DNA of 64,000 nucleotides from Lederbergia lenta NBRC 16444 (GCF_001591545.1 NZ_BCVC01000002.1:62001-126000); one strand, 5' to 3'. Numbered from the stretch's first letter, positions 46,540 to 59,483 are shown. Numbers and translations: made by a program. The notes: generated by a model from the sequence alone, not told the origin.

Positions 46540-48909
46540 ATGGTAAATACAATAGAGCAAGAATGGAATCTGTCTGTTAAAAGTAGGAAATTTAACTTTG
46601 ATTGGAAGTTCTTAAAAGCTGACAATTCTCATGCATTTAAGAATGAGTTCGACGATTCAGAATGGCGTACATTAGATTTGCCACATGATTGGAGTATTGA
46701 AGGTCCCTTTAAAAAGGAATACGCAAGTTCAACTGGTTATTTACCTGGAGGGATTGGTTGGTATCGAAAAAATTTTATTGTACCTGATAGCATCGGGGAA
46801 AAGAAATTAATTATACAATTCGATGGGATTTATAAAAATAGTGAAGTGTGGATAAATGAACAATATCTTGGTAAAAGACCCTATGGATACAGCTCATTTC
46901 ATTACGACTTAACCCCATATTTACACTTTGATAATAAAGAAAATACGATTGCTGTTAAGGTAGATCATTCAGACTTTGCTGATTCTCGCTGGTATACAGG
47001 ATCTGGTATTTATCGAAATGTATTTATCCATCTGACTGATAAAATGTATATCAAGCCGTATGGAATATTCGTAACAACACCGAAGGTATCAACATCAGAA
47101 GCAGAAATTAGCATTCAAACAACGGTGGAAAATGAATATCAGAGTGTAGAAAATATCCAAATTGAACATCAAATTAAAGATGTTACTGGCAAAGAAATAA
47201 TCAAAAGTTCATCATTGGAGACTATCCAAGCCAATGCTGAACAAGATTTTACACATTCCATTTTCCTAGAAAATCCAAATCTTTGGTCACCGGATAATCC
47301 ATATTTATATAGCGTGGAAACAAAGGTGATGAGAAATGGTGAAGTGATAGAATTTGAGACTACTCCACTTGGTATTAGATATTTTCATTTTAATGTAGAC
47401 TCAGGATTTTATCTTAACGGTAAGAATATAAAATTGAAAGGTGTATGTATCCATCATGACGCGGGATGTCTTGGTGCAGCAGTTCCTGAAAAGGTGTGGC
47501 AGAGACGATTGCAACTTTTAAAAGAAGCTGGTGTTAATGCAATTAGAATGAGTCATAATCCGCCTGCACCGGAGTTATTAGATATGTGTGATTCTTATGG
47601 CTTTTTAGTACAAGATGAAGCATTTGATGAATGGGAACATCCTAAAAACAAATGGGTAGAAGGTTGGAATATAGGTGAACCATCATTAGACGGTTATGCA
47701 TCTGATTTTACTAAGTGGGCAGAAATCGATTTGAGAGATATGGTTTTAAGAGATCGCAATCATCCTTCCATTGTTTTCTGGAGTATAGGAAATGAAATTG
47801 ATTATCCTAATGATCCATATTCACATCCTGTACTTGAAGAACGTTATAAAGCAAGTAAACCTGAAGCAAAGGGCATGGGGGATATCGCTAAGAGACTTAC
47901 AAAGATTGTGAAACAATATGATCCAACGCGTCCTGTTACAGCTGCGTTAGCAAGTGTCATCATGTCAAATGAAACTGAATTTCCAGAGGCACTTGATGTA
48001 GTGGGTTATAACTATCAAGAATTTCGTTATGATGAAGACCATGCAAAATATCCAGGTAGGATAATTTACGGAAGTGAAAACGGAAGAAATCACGATGCAT
48101 GGTTGGCAGTAGAAAATAATGACTTTATCTCAGGACAATTTATCTGGACAGGGATTGACCACTTAGGAGAAGCGAGAGGATGGCCCACTCGTCATGCCAC
48201 TCCTGGAATGCTCAATTTAGCAGGCTTCAAAAAACCTTTATTTTTCTTCAAACAAAGTCAATGGTCAGATAAAGAGATGGTGCATATAGGATTGACTTCC
48301 ATTAAAGAAGATAATCCCGCTCACATTAACTGGGACCATGAAGTTGTTTGTCAATGGAAAGGGAAGGAAGGAGAGATAGTCAGGGTTGCATGTTGTACCA
48401 ATTGTCCTGAAGTGGACTTGCATGTAAATGGCGAATCTGTTGGTGTCAAAAGACGTAAGGACTTCCCTGGTGGAACAATCTATTGGGACATCCCATACTG
48501 TAAAGGAACAATAAAGGCAATAGGGAAAAGAAACGGAACGATTAGGTGTACACATGAATTAAAGACGGCAGGTAAGCCAAATAAGATACATTCATACTCA
48601 GACGTCCTAACTATTAAAGCTGACAAACAGGATATCGCTCATGTAGAGGTAACCATCCTTGATCAGGACAATAACCTTGTCTATGATGCAGAGAATGAAA
48701 TATCTTGTCAAATCGAAGGACCTGGTGAAATGATCGGTATTGAATGTAGTAACCCTGAAAGCCATCAGGCTTATAAAGGACACGACAGAAAAGCCTATCA
48801 TGGGAAATTATTAATCTATGTGAAAGCTACTGATCAACAAGGGATGATAACATTAAACACATCTTCTCCAGATTTGAAAAGTTCGTCTATAACAATTGAA
48901 GTGAAATAA
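46540..48909 (+). CDS. GH2 beta-galactosidase-like enzyme
   Basis: This cytoplasmic GH2 glycosidase (789 aa) is predicted to remove beta-galactosyl or related end residues. The order is a sugar-binding jelly roll (LPHDWSIEGPFKKEY, residues 47-61), an Ig-like domain, the TIM barrel and C-terminal domains including a DUF4982-like part. The acid/base is Glu419 in IVFWSIGNEIDYP and the probable nucleophile is about Glu513 in IIYGSENGRNH. It belongs to the shorter GH2 group often found in pectin or arabinogalactan loci, so beta-galactosidase is probable but other beta-glycosidase activities are possible. AGAGGTG lies upstream of the ATG. Confidence 0.85.
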   Translation: MVNTIEQEWNLSVKSRKFNFDWKFLKADNSHAFKNEFDDSEWRTLDLPHDWSIEGPFKKEYASSTGYLPGGIGWYRKNFIVPDSIGEKKLIIQFDGIYKNSEVWINEQYLGKRPYGYSSFHYDLTPYLHFDNKENTIAVKVDHSDFADSRWYTGSGIYRNVFIHLTDKMYIKPYGIFVTTPKVSTSEAEISIQTTVENEYQSVENIQIEHQIKDVTGKEIIKSSSLETIQANAEQDFTHSIFLENPNLWSPDNPYLYSVETKVMRNGEVIEFETTPLGIRYFHFNVDSGFYLNGKNIKLKGVCIHHDAGCLGAAVPEKVWQRRLQLLKEAGVNAIRMSHNPPAPELLDMCDSYGFLVQDEAFDEWEHPKNKWVEGWNIGEPSLDGYASDFTKWAEIDLRDMVLRDRNHPSIVFWSIGNEIDYPNDPYSHPVLEERYKASKPEAKGMGDIAKRLTKIVKQYDPTRPVTAALASVIMSNETEFPEALDVVGYNYQEFRYDEDHAKYPGRIIYGSENGRNHDAWLAVENNDFISGQFIWTGIDHLGEARGWPTRHATPGMLNLAGFKKPLFFFKQSQWSDKEMVHIGLTSIKEDNPAHINWDHEVVCQWKGKEGEIVRVACCTNCPEVDLHVNGESVGVKRRKDFPGGTIYWDIPYCKGTIKAIGKRNGTIRCTHELKTAGKPNKIHSYSDVLTIKADKQDIAHVEVTILDQDNNLVYDAENEISCQIEGPGEMIGIECSNPESHQAYKGHDRKAYHGKLLIYVKATDQQGMITLNTSSPDLKSSSITIEVK

Positions 48910-49005
48910 AAATTATCACGAAATAATAAAGCCTAGCGATGATCCAAGCGTTTATTAATTATATATGCGGATTGGAGTATTAAATAAATTATTTGGGGGA
49001 GAAGG

Positions 49006-52000
49006 ATGAAAAAAGTATGCTCGTATTTCGGAGTTTTTCTGATGATGGTTTTAGTCATGGTTAATTTTCAAAGCGGTAAATTGGTGATAGCAGCTAGTTG
49101 GAGCCCACCAAGTCCGGATGAATTGGCGGCAAATGATTATATTCTATACTTTGTAAATGCAGGTGCTTCAACACCAGATGAAATACCACCAGGAGAGAAG
49201 CTAGGATTATACCAGAGTAAAACAGAACAGTCCTATAATGTTGATGCAGTAACAGGTAATAGTTGGGGATATACTACAACATATAAAAGTTCAGCTACGA
49301 GTTCATCTTCTCCAAATAAATTTGATACAGTACGCTACTATGACCCTCCGGCCGCAGATAAGGTACCCAAAAAGGGATTGGAATATAAATTTGATTTACC
49401 GAATGATAAATACGAGGTGACACTTGGTTTTAAAAACCCTTGGAGTACAAGGGAATCAGATATTATTTTGGAAAATAGCAATGTTGATAAACGTTACACA
49501 GTCGTTCAAGGAAAGGAACAAATTGAAACATATGAAGTGGAAGTAACTGATGGTGAGTTGAATATTGAGGTTGTAAGACCGGCTGAAGGTGGTTCCGCGA
49601 CGTCAACATGGGCAGACCCATTGGTAAGTTTCATTGTAATTAAATTGAAGGTGGATATAACAAAGGAAGTTTTGCAGAAAGCGATCAATAAAGCGGAATC
49701 GATTAATCGAGATGACTACACAGACTATTCACTAGATAAATTAGATCAGGCAATTGGTGAAGCGAAAGCAGTTTTAGAAAATGGGAAAGCCCACCAGGAA
49801 GAAATAGATAAGGCATATAGAAATTTAAACGATGCGTATAACAATCTTGCTACACCATATTCATCTTTCGTCCCTGGAGCTGTTTGGAATGATACGGGTG
49901 GTACTCCTATCCAAGCTCATGGTGGCGGAATAATGAAAGATGGCGATACGTATTACTGGTATGGCGAAGATAAGACAAACGGTTATTTGCCTGCGACTGG
50001 TGTACATGCATACTCATCAAAAGATTTATATAACTGGAAAGATGAAGGCGTGGTAATGAGAGCGATCGAAAGCAAAGATCAATTTACTACTGATCCTTAT
50101 TTTGCAGATTTATATGCTCATAGATCGGAAGAAGAGAAGGATCTTATTTTCAGTGATATTAATTCGGAAAGAGGAATATTGGAAAGGCCTAAAGTAATTT
50201 ATAATGAAAAAACGAAAAAATATGTTTTATGGTTGCATGTTGATGGCCCATATCAAGGCTCAGATGCCAATTATGCCAAAGCGAAATCAGGTGTGGCGAT
50301 TAGTGATTCACCGACAGGTCCATTTGAATATATAGAGAGTAATCGCTTAAATAAGGCACCAGAAGGTGAACCAGTTTATGGACCAGATACTGGGATGGCA
50401 CGGGATATGACGTTATTTAAGGATGATGACGGTACAGCTTATGTTATTTATTCGAGTGAAGAAAATATGTCTTTGTATATTTCTAAGCTTACAGATGATT
50501 ATTTGCAGATAACAGGCGAAAAATATGGTATGGATTATATTAGAGCACTTCCGGGGAAACAGCGGGAAGCTCCAGCAATGTTCAAATATGATGGAAAATA
50601 TTACTTGATGACATCTGGGGCCACAGGTTGGGACCCAAATCAAGCCAGTTATGCAGTAGCGGATTCGGTGTTGGGAGACTGGACGATTAAGGGGGATCCA
50701 AGCGTTGGGACAGGCGCTAATACAACCTTCCAAAGCCAGAGCACATATATCATTCCAGTGGATCCTGAGAACGGAAAGTTTATCTATATGGGAGACAGAT
50801 GGAATTCAGGAAACTTAAAGGATTCTCGTTATATTTGGCTACCACTTGAATTTGACCAAGAGGGAGATATGATGCTTAAGTGGTACGATAAATGGGACTT
50901 AAGCGATTTAGACAATAAAGGAGTATTAGAATTAGTTACAGCCCTTCCAGATGCTGTTACTTTAGGAAAACAACCAGAACTACCAAATACAATAGAGATT
51001 ATTAATAGTGGCAGCCAACAAAAGGTTCCAGTCACATGGAAAATTGATGAACAAAGCTTTTCTAAACCAGGTCCCTTAAACATTACAGGTATTTTGCCAA
51101 CTTTGAATAATAAAATAATCACCCATCGATTATTTATAATTCCTGATAATGTGAAGTATTTTGTTAGTCCGGGTAGTACGGTGACAAAAGACTATGAAGA
51201 AATGTCTTCATATATGGAAGATACGCTAGAAAATAAAGGTGTAAATGATCAAGTATACGATTCAAATAGTGGAAATATATGGGGGTACTCGGGTGGTAAG
51301 ACTGCTACTACAGATGGAAATGATATTTTTAGTTCCCTTCGGTATATTGTTAAAGACAGCGAGCAAAAGGATTTTACCTATACATTTGAGGTAGGGGAAG
51401 GAAATTACACAGTATTTGCTGGATTTTATGATCCTTGGGCTGTTTATGCCAAAGGTGATAGAAAGGCAGATATTTTTGTAAATGAGAAATTAGTAGACTC
51501 AGAATATACGTATTCTGATCAATATGAAGTTAAGGGATATAAAAATAGGAATGCGGTTAATGGAAAGATAGAGATGAAAGTGCAGCCAGCAGCCAGTGTC
51601 GCAGGGAAACCTAATTCCGATTCGCAAATTAGTTGGATCATGATTATTGATGATCATGCAGAACTTAAAAAGCTTATTGAAATAGCAGAAACGAAAGAAG
51701 AAAGAGATTATTCAAAGGCGTCCTTCGCTTTATTGAAAAAAGCGATTAAAGAGGCAAAAGAAGTTATTGCTAACAGTGCGAATCAAAAAGAGATTGATGC
51801 AGCAGTTGATAAATTAGAAGCTGCACTTGATGGTTTGCAAAGATTGGTACAAAATACAGGGGATATGTTAAAGATCCTTGAGGATTTAGAGAAAGAGGGA
51901 GCATTTGCTAACAATGGTGCTTTCCGTTCCTTAGAAGTTCATTTAATAGCTGTAAATCGTTTTGAACAAAAAGAGGTAGCTGAAAAAGTTGTTAAACACT

Positions 52001-52113
52001 TAAACGGTTTTAAAAGTCTACTTGCTAATCATCAAAAGTCAGCATTGATTTCTGAGGAGGCTTTTAACGTTCTTTATGTGCATACAGATTATTTAATTGC
52101 AAAGTGGCAGTAG
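49006..52113 (+). CDS. Secreted multidomain GH43 (subfamily 24-like) exo-beta-1,3-galactanase
   Basis: Predicted to degrade the beta-1,3-galactan backbone of type II arabinogalactan outside the cell. Order: signal peptide (1-30), carbohydrate-binding-like beta domain (about 43-217), FIVAR helical domain (218-283), GH43 propeller (about 287-635), Ig-like Big_4-type domain (640-705), second copy of the beta-sandwich domain (706-865), second FIVAR (866-945), FIMAH-like C-terminus (950-1035). The usual first catalytic Asp is absent: the strand reads PIQAHGGGIM, as in exo-beta-1,3-galactanases, which lack a standard base. Glu521 in QREAPAMFKY is the likely acid. There is no LPXTG motif, so it is released or bound non-covalently. 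Confidence 0.85.
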   Translation: MKKVCSYFGVFLMMVLVMVNFQSGKLVIAASWSPPSPDELAANDYILYFVNAGASTPDEIPPGEKLGLYQSKTEQSYNVDAVTGNSWGYTTTYKSSATSSSSPNKFDTVRYYDPPAADKVPKKGLEYKFDLPNDKYEVTLGFKNPWSTRESDIILENSNVDKRYTVVQGKEQIETYEVEVTDGELNIEVVRPAEGGSATSTWADPLVSFIVIKLKVDITKEVLQKAINKAESINRDDYTDYSLDKLDQAIGEAKAVLENGKAHQEEIDKAYRNLNDAYNNLATPYSSFVPGAVWNDTGGTPIQAHGGGIMKDGDTYYWYGEDKTNGYLPATGVHAYSSKDLYNWKDEGVVMRAIESKDQFTTDPYFADLYAHRSEEEKDLIFSDINSERGILERPKVIYNEKTKKYVLWLHVDGPYQGSDANYAKAKSGVAISDSPTGPFEYIESNRLNKAPEGEPVYGPDTGMARDMTLFKDDDGTAYVIYSSEENMSLYISKLTDDYLQITGEKYGMDYIRALPGKQREAPAMFKYDGKYYLMTSGATGWDPNQASYAVADSVLGDWTIKGDPSVGTGANTTFQSQSTYIIPVDPENGKFIYMGDRWNSGNLKDSRYIWLPLEFDQEGDMMLKWYDKWDLSDLDNKGVLELVTALPDAVTLGKQPELPNTIEIINSGSQQKVPVTWKIDEQSFSKPGPLNITGILPTLNNKIITHRLFIIPDNVKYFVSPGSTVTKDYEEMSSYMEDTLENKGVNDQVYDSNSGNIWGYSGGKTATTDGNDIFSSLRYIVKDSEQKDFTYTFEVGEGNYTVFAGFYDPWAVYAKGDRKADIFVNEKLVDSEYTYSDQYEVKGYKNRNAVNGKIEMKVQPAASVAGKPNSDSQISWIMIIDDHAELKKLIEIAETKEERDYSKASFALLKKAIKEAKEVIANSANQKEIDAAVDKLEAALDGLQRLVQNTGDMLKILEDLEKEGAFANNGAFRSLEVHLIAVNRFEQKEVAEKVVKHLNGFKSLLANHQKSALISEEAFNVLYVHTDYLIAKWQ

Positions 52114-52133
52114 GTTTTAAATCATGATGCAGA

Positions 52134-52167
52134 ACCCCTGTGAAAAGAAATCTTATATCACAGGGGT
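52134..52167 (+). terminator. Hairpin after secreted galactanase gene
   Basis: ACCCCTGTGA (52134-52143) pairs exactly with TCACAGGGGT (52158-52167). No T-run follows. The rest of the 309-base gap 52114-52422 holds no gene; AAACTAG/CTAGTTT half-sites (52368-52398) lie just before the lacI-type gene and may be its own control site. Confidence 0.6.
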
Positions 52168-52422
52168 GCAATTAGATGCCCTACAAATATCCGAACTAGA
52201 ATGCCATGGAAGAAAGCAAATTGAATGCCAAGGATATTTACGAGTGGGGGTTTGTTGCAATAATGGGGAAAAGAATGCGGCAACTTATAGGGGACCCTAA
52301 CAGAATGATTGTTTACTAATAAGAAGGAATAGACAGAAATTTGCATAACATATATTGAATGTACAGTAAACTAGTAGTACAGTTAAGTTAACTAGTTTTT
52401 ACATTAAATGGGGTAAGCAAAT

Positions 52423-53451
52423 ATGAAAAAGAAAAATATTACTATATATGACGTTGCAAAAGTCGCGAATGTCTCGCCAACAACAGTTTCTAGAGTTTTA
52501 ACAAGGAGTCCGCTAGTAAAAGAGAGTACACGAAGGCGTGTGCTTGGAAAAATGGAAGAGTTGGACTTTTCTCCGAATGAAGCGGCAAGAAGCTTGACGA
52601 CGAATCAAACAAATATGATTGGCTTCATCCTTCCAGATATTACAAATCCCTTCTTCTCCCAAACATATATTGATGTTGAAACCAAGGCGCGTGAAAAGGG
52701 ATATACAGTATTATTAAGAAATTCAATGAGCAGAAGTGAGATGGAATCAGCCCATTTACGTGAGCTGGCGGAGAGACGGGTAGAATGTATTGTTTTTATG
52801 GGGGGAAGGATAAATAAAGTAAATCCTCCAATAAAAGAAATAGAAGAAATGTTAGAAGTGATAAAAAAGGTTCCAATTATCATGGTCAATGGAGAAATGA
52901 AAGGAATTGATAGTCATATCATTCGTACAGATGAAGAAGAAGGAATCAGATCTATTGTATCCCATTTAGTTTCACAAGGTCATAAGAAGATTAGTATGAT
53001 CGGAGGGGCAAAGGGGATTTCATCTACCGATATAAAAGTAGAAACCCTCCAAAAGGAATTGAAAAAGTATCACTTAGATTACAATGATAATTGGCAAATT
53101 TATTCAGGGTTTGGCATTGAGGATGGACGTGAGGCAATGGAGCAATTATTGTTAGAAGATAGCCATCCGACAGCTATTATTGGAATCAATGACATGGTCA
53201 TATATGGAGCTTTAAAGGAGTGTCGGGAGCAGAATGTTCCCATTAGCAACTTTTCCTTTGTTGGCTTTGATGATATTTTTCCATCAGATATAGTGCATCC
53301 AAGCTTAACTTCAGTCAACCATAATTATGATCTTTTAGGCACAGAGATTGTCCAATCTCTTAGTAAAATAATTGAAAAAGAACATCTGGAAAAGGAGATA
53401 TTGATTGATACTAGATTAATTATTAGAGAGTCTAGCCAAAGCAAACTGTAG
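52423..53451 (+). CDS. LacI-family transcriptional repressor
   Basis: This is a sugar-responsive repressor of 342 aa. The N-terminal helix-turn-helix reads TIYDVAKVANVSPTTVSRVL, followed by the hinge helix SPNEAARSLTTNQT and a periplasmic-binding-like sensor (IGFILPDITNPFF, then FVGFDDIFPSDIVHPSLT). GGGG precedes the ATG. It lies between the galactanase and lacZ genes. Identical ACCGGT-centred palindromes at 42587 and 53471 and related ones at 42475 and 57009 flank genes on both sides and are the best operator candidates. The inducer is unknown; galactose or an oligosaccharide is likely. Confidence 0.9.
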   Translation: MKKKNITIYDVAKVANVSPTTVSRVLTRSPLVKESTRRRVLGKMEELDFSPNEAARSLTTNQTNMIGFILPDITNPFFSQTYIDVETKAREKGYTVLLRNSMSRSEMESAHLRELAERRVECIVFMGGRINKVNPPIKEIEEMLEVIKKVPIIMVNGEMKGIDSHIIRTDEEEGIRSIVSHLVSQGHKKISMIGGAKGISSTDIKVETLQKELKKYHLDYNDNWQIYSGFGIEDGREAMEQLLLEDSHPTAIIGINDMVIYGALKECREQNVPISNFSFVGFDDIFPSDIVHPSLTSVNHNYDLLGTEIVQSLSKIIEKEHLEKEILIDTRLIIRESSQSKL

Positions 53452-53453
53452 AG

Positions 53454-53459
53454 TATAAT
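53454..53459 (+). promoter_or_regulatory. lacZ -10 element
   Basis: A perfect TATAAT directly after the lacI-type stop codon, with the operator at 53471-53484 just downstream of the expected start point. No good -35 is visible. Confidence 0.5.
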
Positions 53460-53470
53460 TATTTTTAAAA

Positions 53471-53484
53471 TGACACCGGTTGCA
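53471..53484. promoter_or_regulatory. LacI-family operator before lacZ
   Basis: TGACACCGGTTGCA, preceded by AAAA, is identical over 18 bases to the site at 42583-42600. It separates the regulator gene from lacZ. Confidence 0.75.
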
Positions 53485-53563
53485 TAGTTGGTAAAACAAC
53501 ATTTTGAAGAAAAAGGTTTTACAGAATACACCAATTTATCAAGCAGAACCATTATTATTATAG

Positions 53564-56740
<3,177 letters not shown>

Positions 56741-56746
56741 CAGGCA

Positions 56747-56775
56747 GGCTATCTTAGTTTTATTCTAGGATAGCC
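56747..56775 (+). terminator. Terminator after lacZ
   Basis: Bases 56747-56757 and 56765-56775 form an 11-bp stem (one G-U pair) around a T-rich loop, eight bases after the lacZ stop. The remaining gap to 57061 holds a small CCCTTTA/TAAAGGG stem (56823-56843) and the promoter elements listed separately. Confidence 0.7.
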
Positions 56776-56917
56776 ATTATTATTTCCTCAAGAATGGTAT
56801 CTGAAATTAGAAAAACATTCCCCCTTTATATGCAGTAAAGGGAGCGAAAAATTATTCAAATAATGTGGTTAGATATATATTAAGTTAACCAAATATATGC
56901 AATAATTAAAGTGAGAT

Positions 56918-56957
56918 TGGTATGATACATAATCTAGCGATTTTGAAAGCGTACTTT
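56918..56957 (+). promoter_or_regulatory. Possible araM promoter with cre-like site
   Basis: TGGTATGAT (56918-56926) is an extended -10 element. TTGAAAGCGTACTTT (56943-56957) fits the cre consensus with one mismatch and lies just after the expected start point. Confidence 0.5.
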
Positions 56958-57008
56958 GCTAAGGAAAGTTTAATGCCAGTTGTCCGTATCAGTTGATTGA
57001 AAGCGTTT

Positions 57009-57022
57009 GATACCGGTGTAGC
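57009..57022. promoter_or_regulatory. Weaker LacI-type site before araM
   Basis: TGATACCGGTGTAG, read on the other strand, matches 10 of 14 positions of the ACCGGT palindrome found at 42587 and 53471. It lies in the araM leader. Confidence 0.4.
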
Positions 57023-57061
57023 AGTTATTAATTATGAATCCTAAGAAAGGAAGTCTTTATT

Positions 57062-58237
57062 ATGAAACTAGAAGAAATGATTTCAGAGATTGAACTAGCC
57101 GCTAAGGATTGCGAATGTGGAAATGCACATAATAAAATTACCATAGAAACAATGACGGTTGGCGACGATGCTTTTGAAAAGTGTGCAGCATTTATAGTGA
57201 TGAAAAAATATAAACGTGTTCTGATGATAGCTGATGTACGTACATATGCAGCAGCTGGAGAAAAGCTTCATTCTATATTTGTGGAAAAGGAGATTGAACA
57301 TGCCATCTGTTTGATTGAACCGAATGTGAATGGGGATGTCGTTGCCGATGAGGTATCAATTGTTCAGGCGATGTTGGAGTTGGATGCTGATGTTGATGCA
57401 ATTATTGCTGTCGGTTCTGGTACGATCCATGATATTGCAAGATTTTGTGGTGCGAAAACGAGCAAACCATTCATCTCGATTCCGACTGCAGCTTCGGTAG
57501 ATGGATTTACATCATTGGGGGCTCCGATTATTGTCAGAGGAATGAAAAAGACTTTTCAAACAGTATCGCCGATTGCTTTGTTTGCTGACATCAATGTACT
57601 AATAAATGCGCCAAAGGAAATGACTGCTGCTGGGTTTGGAGATATGTTAGCAAAATTCACTTCACTTGCAGACTGGAATTTTGGTCATTTGCATGCGGGC
57701 GAACCATTTTGTCGGCTTTCCGCCTCTATTACTGAGGAAGCGCTGCGTGATTGTGTAGAAAAAATAGAGCAAATTGCAACTGGTGAAGAAGAAGGGATTG
57801 GCAGTTTGATTACAGCTCTTATTCAATCTGGGCTCGCCATGCTCATTTTTGGGCAATCACACCCAGCATCTGGTGGTGAGCATCATTTATCACATTATTG
57901 GGAGATGGAATTTTTACAAAAAAATCAGCCGCAAGTTCTGCACGGAGCTAAAGTAGGGGTCAGCTCTATTATACTCGCAAAGCTCTACAAGCAATGGTTT
58001 GGTAGTGAGTCTAATATCCCCGAAGGTTTAAAGGAGCGAGCTGCTAAAGTTGCTGCAATTGTTGAGAATATTCCAGATGCCGATAGGTTGAAAAGCTGGC
58101 TTGAAAAAGTCAGTGGCCCGACAACTCCACTTGAACTTGGAATCAGCTCAGAACTTGTTGAGAGAAGTTTAAAAGAAGCCTATTTATTGCGAGATAGATC
58201 TACGATGTTAAAGTATTTTAATGTCGAGATGAGATAG
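57062..58237 (+). CDS. araM: Glycerol-1-phosphate dehydrogenase AraM
   Basis: AraM reduces dihydroxyacetone phosphate to sn-glycerol-1-phosphate with NAD(P)H, as shown for the B. subtilis protein encoded in its arabinose operon. This 391-residue cytoplasmic member of the iron-alcohol-dehydrogenase-like superfamily has the nucleotide motif AVGSGTIHDIARF, PTAASVDGFTS, and the metal-binding AGFGDMLAKFT and SHPASGGEHHLSH histidines. AAAGGAAG precedes the ATG. It is separated from araBDA by 40 kb and instead sits downstream of lacZ. A perfect 12-bp ATGTACGTACAT palindrome lies inside the gene. Confidence 0.93.
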   Translation: MKLEEMISEIELAAKDCECGNAHNKITIETMTVGDDAFEKCAAFIVMKKYKRVLMIADVRTYAAAGEKLHSIFVEKEIEHAICLIEPNVNGDVVADEVSIVQAMLELDADVDAIIAVGSGTIHDIARFCGAKTSKPFISIPTAASVDGFTSLGAPIIVRGMKKTFQTVSPIALFADINVLINAPKEMTAAGFGDMLAKFTSLADWNFGHLHAGEPFCRLSASITEEALRDCVEKIEQIATGEEEGIGSLITALIQSGLAMLIFGQSHPASGGEHHLSHYWEMEFLQKNQPQVLHGAKVGVSSIILAKLYKQWFGSESNIPEGLKERAAKVAAIVENIPDADRLKSWLEKVSGPTTPLELGISSELVERSLKEAYLLRDRSTMLKYFNVEMR

Positions 58238-58328
58238 GAAGACAACGAGATTGTCTGCGTATGAAGTTAGTAGTTATTAAAACAAATGGAATAGAAGGAA
58301 ATTCTATCGAGTGAAAGGGGAGTAAATA

Positions 58329-59351
58329 ATGAGCAAACATAGAATTGTTGTGGCAGGATGCGGGGGAATGTCGAATACATGGTTTGATTATGTAGCAGAA
58401 CGGGACGATGCACATGTTGTTGCACTCGTCGATGTCCATCTGCCCGCCGCTAAAGCGATGGCTGAACGACGTGGACTAAATGTGCCACTTTATTCTGATT
58501 TGAGTGAAGCGATTAAAGAGAATGAGGCAAATCTTGTGTTTGATGTCACTATTCCTAAAGTGCATAAACAAATTGTCACAACTGCATTAACAGCGGGCTG
58601 TAATGTGTTTGGTGAAAAACCAATAGCTAAAACACTGGCAGATGCCAATGAGGTTGTTGATGTTGCTGGAAAAACAGGTAAAACATATTCTGTGATGCAA
58701 AACCGTAGATTCAATAAGCAGATCCGGGCTTTTCATCAACTACTAGCAGATAAAACAATTGGCAATGTGGGTACGCTACATGCTGACTTTTTTCTTGGTC
58801 CGCATTTTGGCGGATTCAGGGATGTAATGGACAGTCCACTCATTGTTGATATGGCAATACATACTTTTGATCAAGCTAGATTTCTTATGAGGGCCGATCC
58901 TGTATCTGTCTATTGTCATGAATTTAACCCACCTGGATCTTGGTATAAAGGGAATGCTTCTGCAATTTGCATTTTTGAAATGAGTGATGGCTCTGTTTTT
59001 ACATACCGTGGTTCATGGTGTGCAGAGGGATTTGCAACTTCTTGGGAGAGTGATTGGCGTGCGATTGGCGAACTTGGAACTGCAAGATGGGACGGCGAAC
59101 ACTTACCAACCTGTGAAGTTGTAGACGAATCACAACCTGCTGACTTTTTGAGGAAAGCAAAGGCGATTGATGTTCCAGATGCTTGGAAAGGTAGAGAAGG
59201 CCATTGGGGTTGCTTGGACGAAATGTTCATTGCACTCGAACAAAATCGCCAAGCAGAAACTGATTGTACAGATAATATAAAAAGTATGGCGATGGTTTTT
59301 GGAGCAGTGGAGAGTGCAAGAACTGGGAAGAAAGTGTTTTTAGAAGGGTAG
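58329..59351 (+). CDS. Gfo/Idh/MocA-family oxidoreductase
   Basis: This is an NAD(P)-dependent sugar or polyol dehydrogenase-like enzyme (340 aa). The N-terminal Rossmann motif is VVAGCGGMSNTW, the family GEKPIAKT motif is near residue 95, and the C-terminal domain carries DMAIHTFDQARFL with the usual catalytic histidine. The substrate cannot be predicted from sequence. AAAGGGGAG precedes the ATG. It follows araM by about 90 bases in the same direction, and both could act on sugars or sugar phosphates released by the locus. Confidence 0.85.
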   Translation: MSKHRIVVAGCGGMSNTWFDYVAERDDAHVVALVDVHLPAAKAMAERRGLNVPLYSDLSEAIKENEANLVFDVTIPKVHKQIVTTALTAGCNVFGEKPIAKTLADANEVVDVAGKTGKTYSVMQNRRFNKQIRAFHQLLADKTIGNVGTLHADFFLGPHFGGFRDVMDSPLIVDMAIHTFDQARFLMRADPVSVYCHEFNPPGSWYKGNASAICIFEMSDGSVFTYRGSWCAEGFATSWESDWRAIGELGTARWDGEHLPTCEVVDESQPADFLRKAKAIDVPDAWKGREGHWGCLDEMFIALEQNRQAETDCTDNIKSMAMVFGAVESARTGKKVFLEG

Positions 59352-59415
59352 TGGTCAAAATTAGATATGAATTCAAATGAATAATGGTAGTTCTTTAAAA
59401 AAAATCACTCCTTTT

Positions 59416-59440
59416 GTTTTATCGATCTTTGCAAGGGTAA
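59416..59440 (+). promoter_or_regulatory. Sigma-B promoter of general stress gene
   Basis: GTTTTA (59416-59421), a 13-base spacer and GGGTAA (59435-59440) closely match the sigma-B pattern GTTTAA-N12-14-GGGTAT, 43 bases upstream of a YflT-type stress protein. Confidence 0.7.
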
Positions 59441-59483
59441 ATACAAAGTAGAAGTTAGGTAGACTTAAGGAGGAATGGTATGC

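Noticed and set aside
56997-57012. Second cre-like site before araM
   Set aside because: The spacing of the CG core gives three mismatches to the cre consensus; only the site at 56943 is kept as a candidate.
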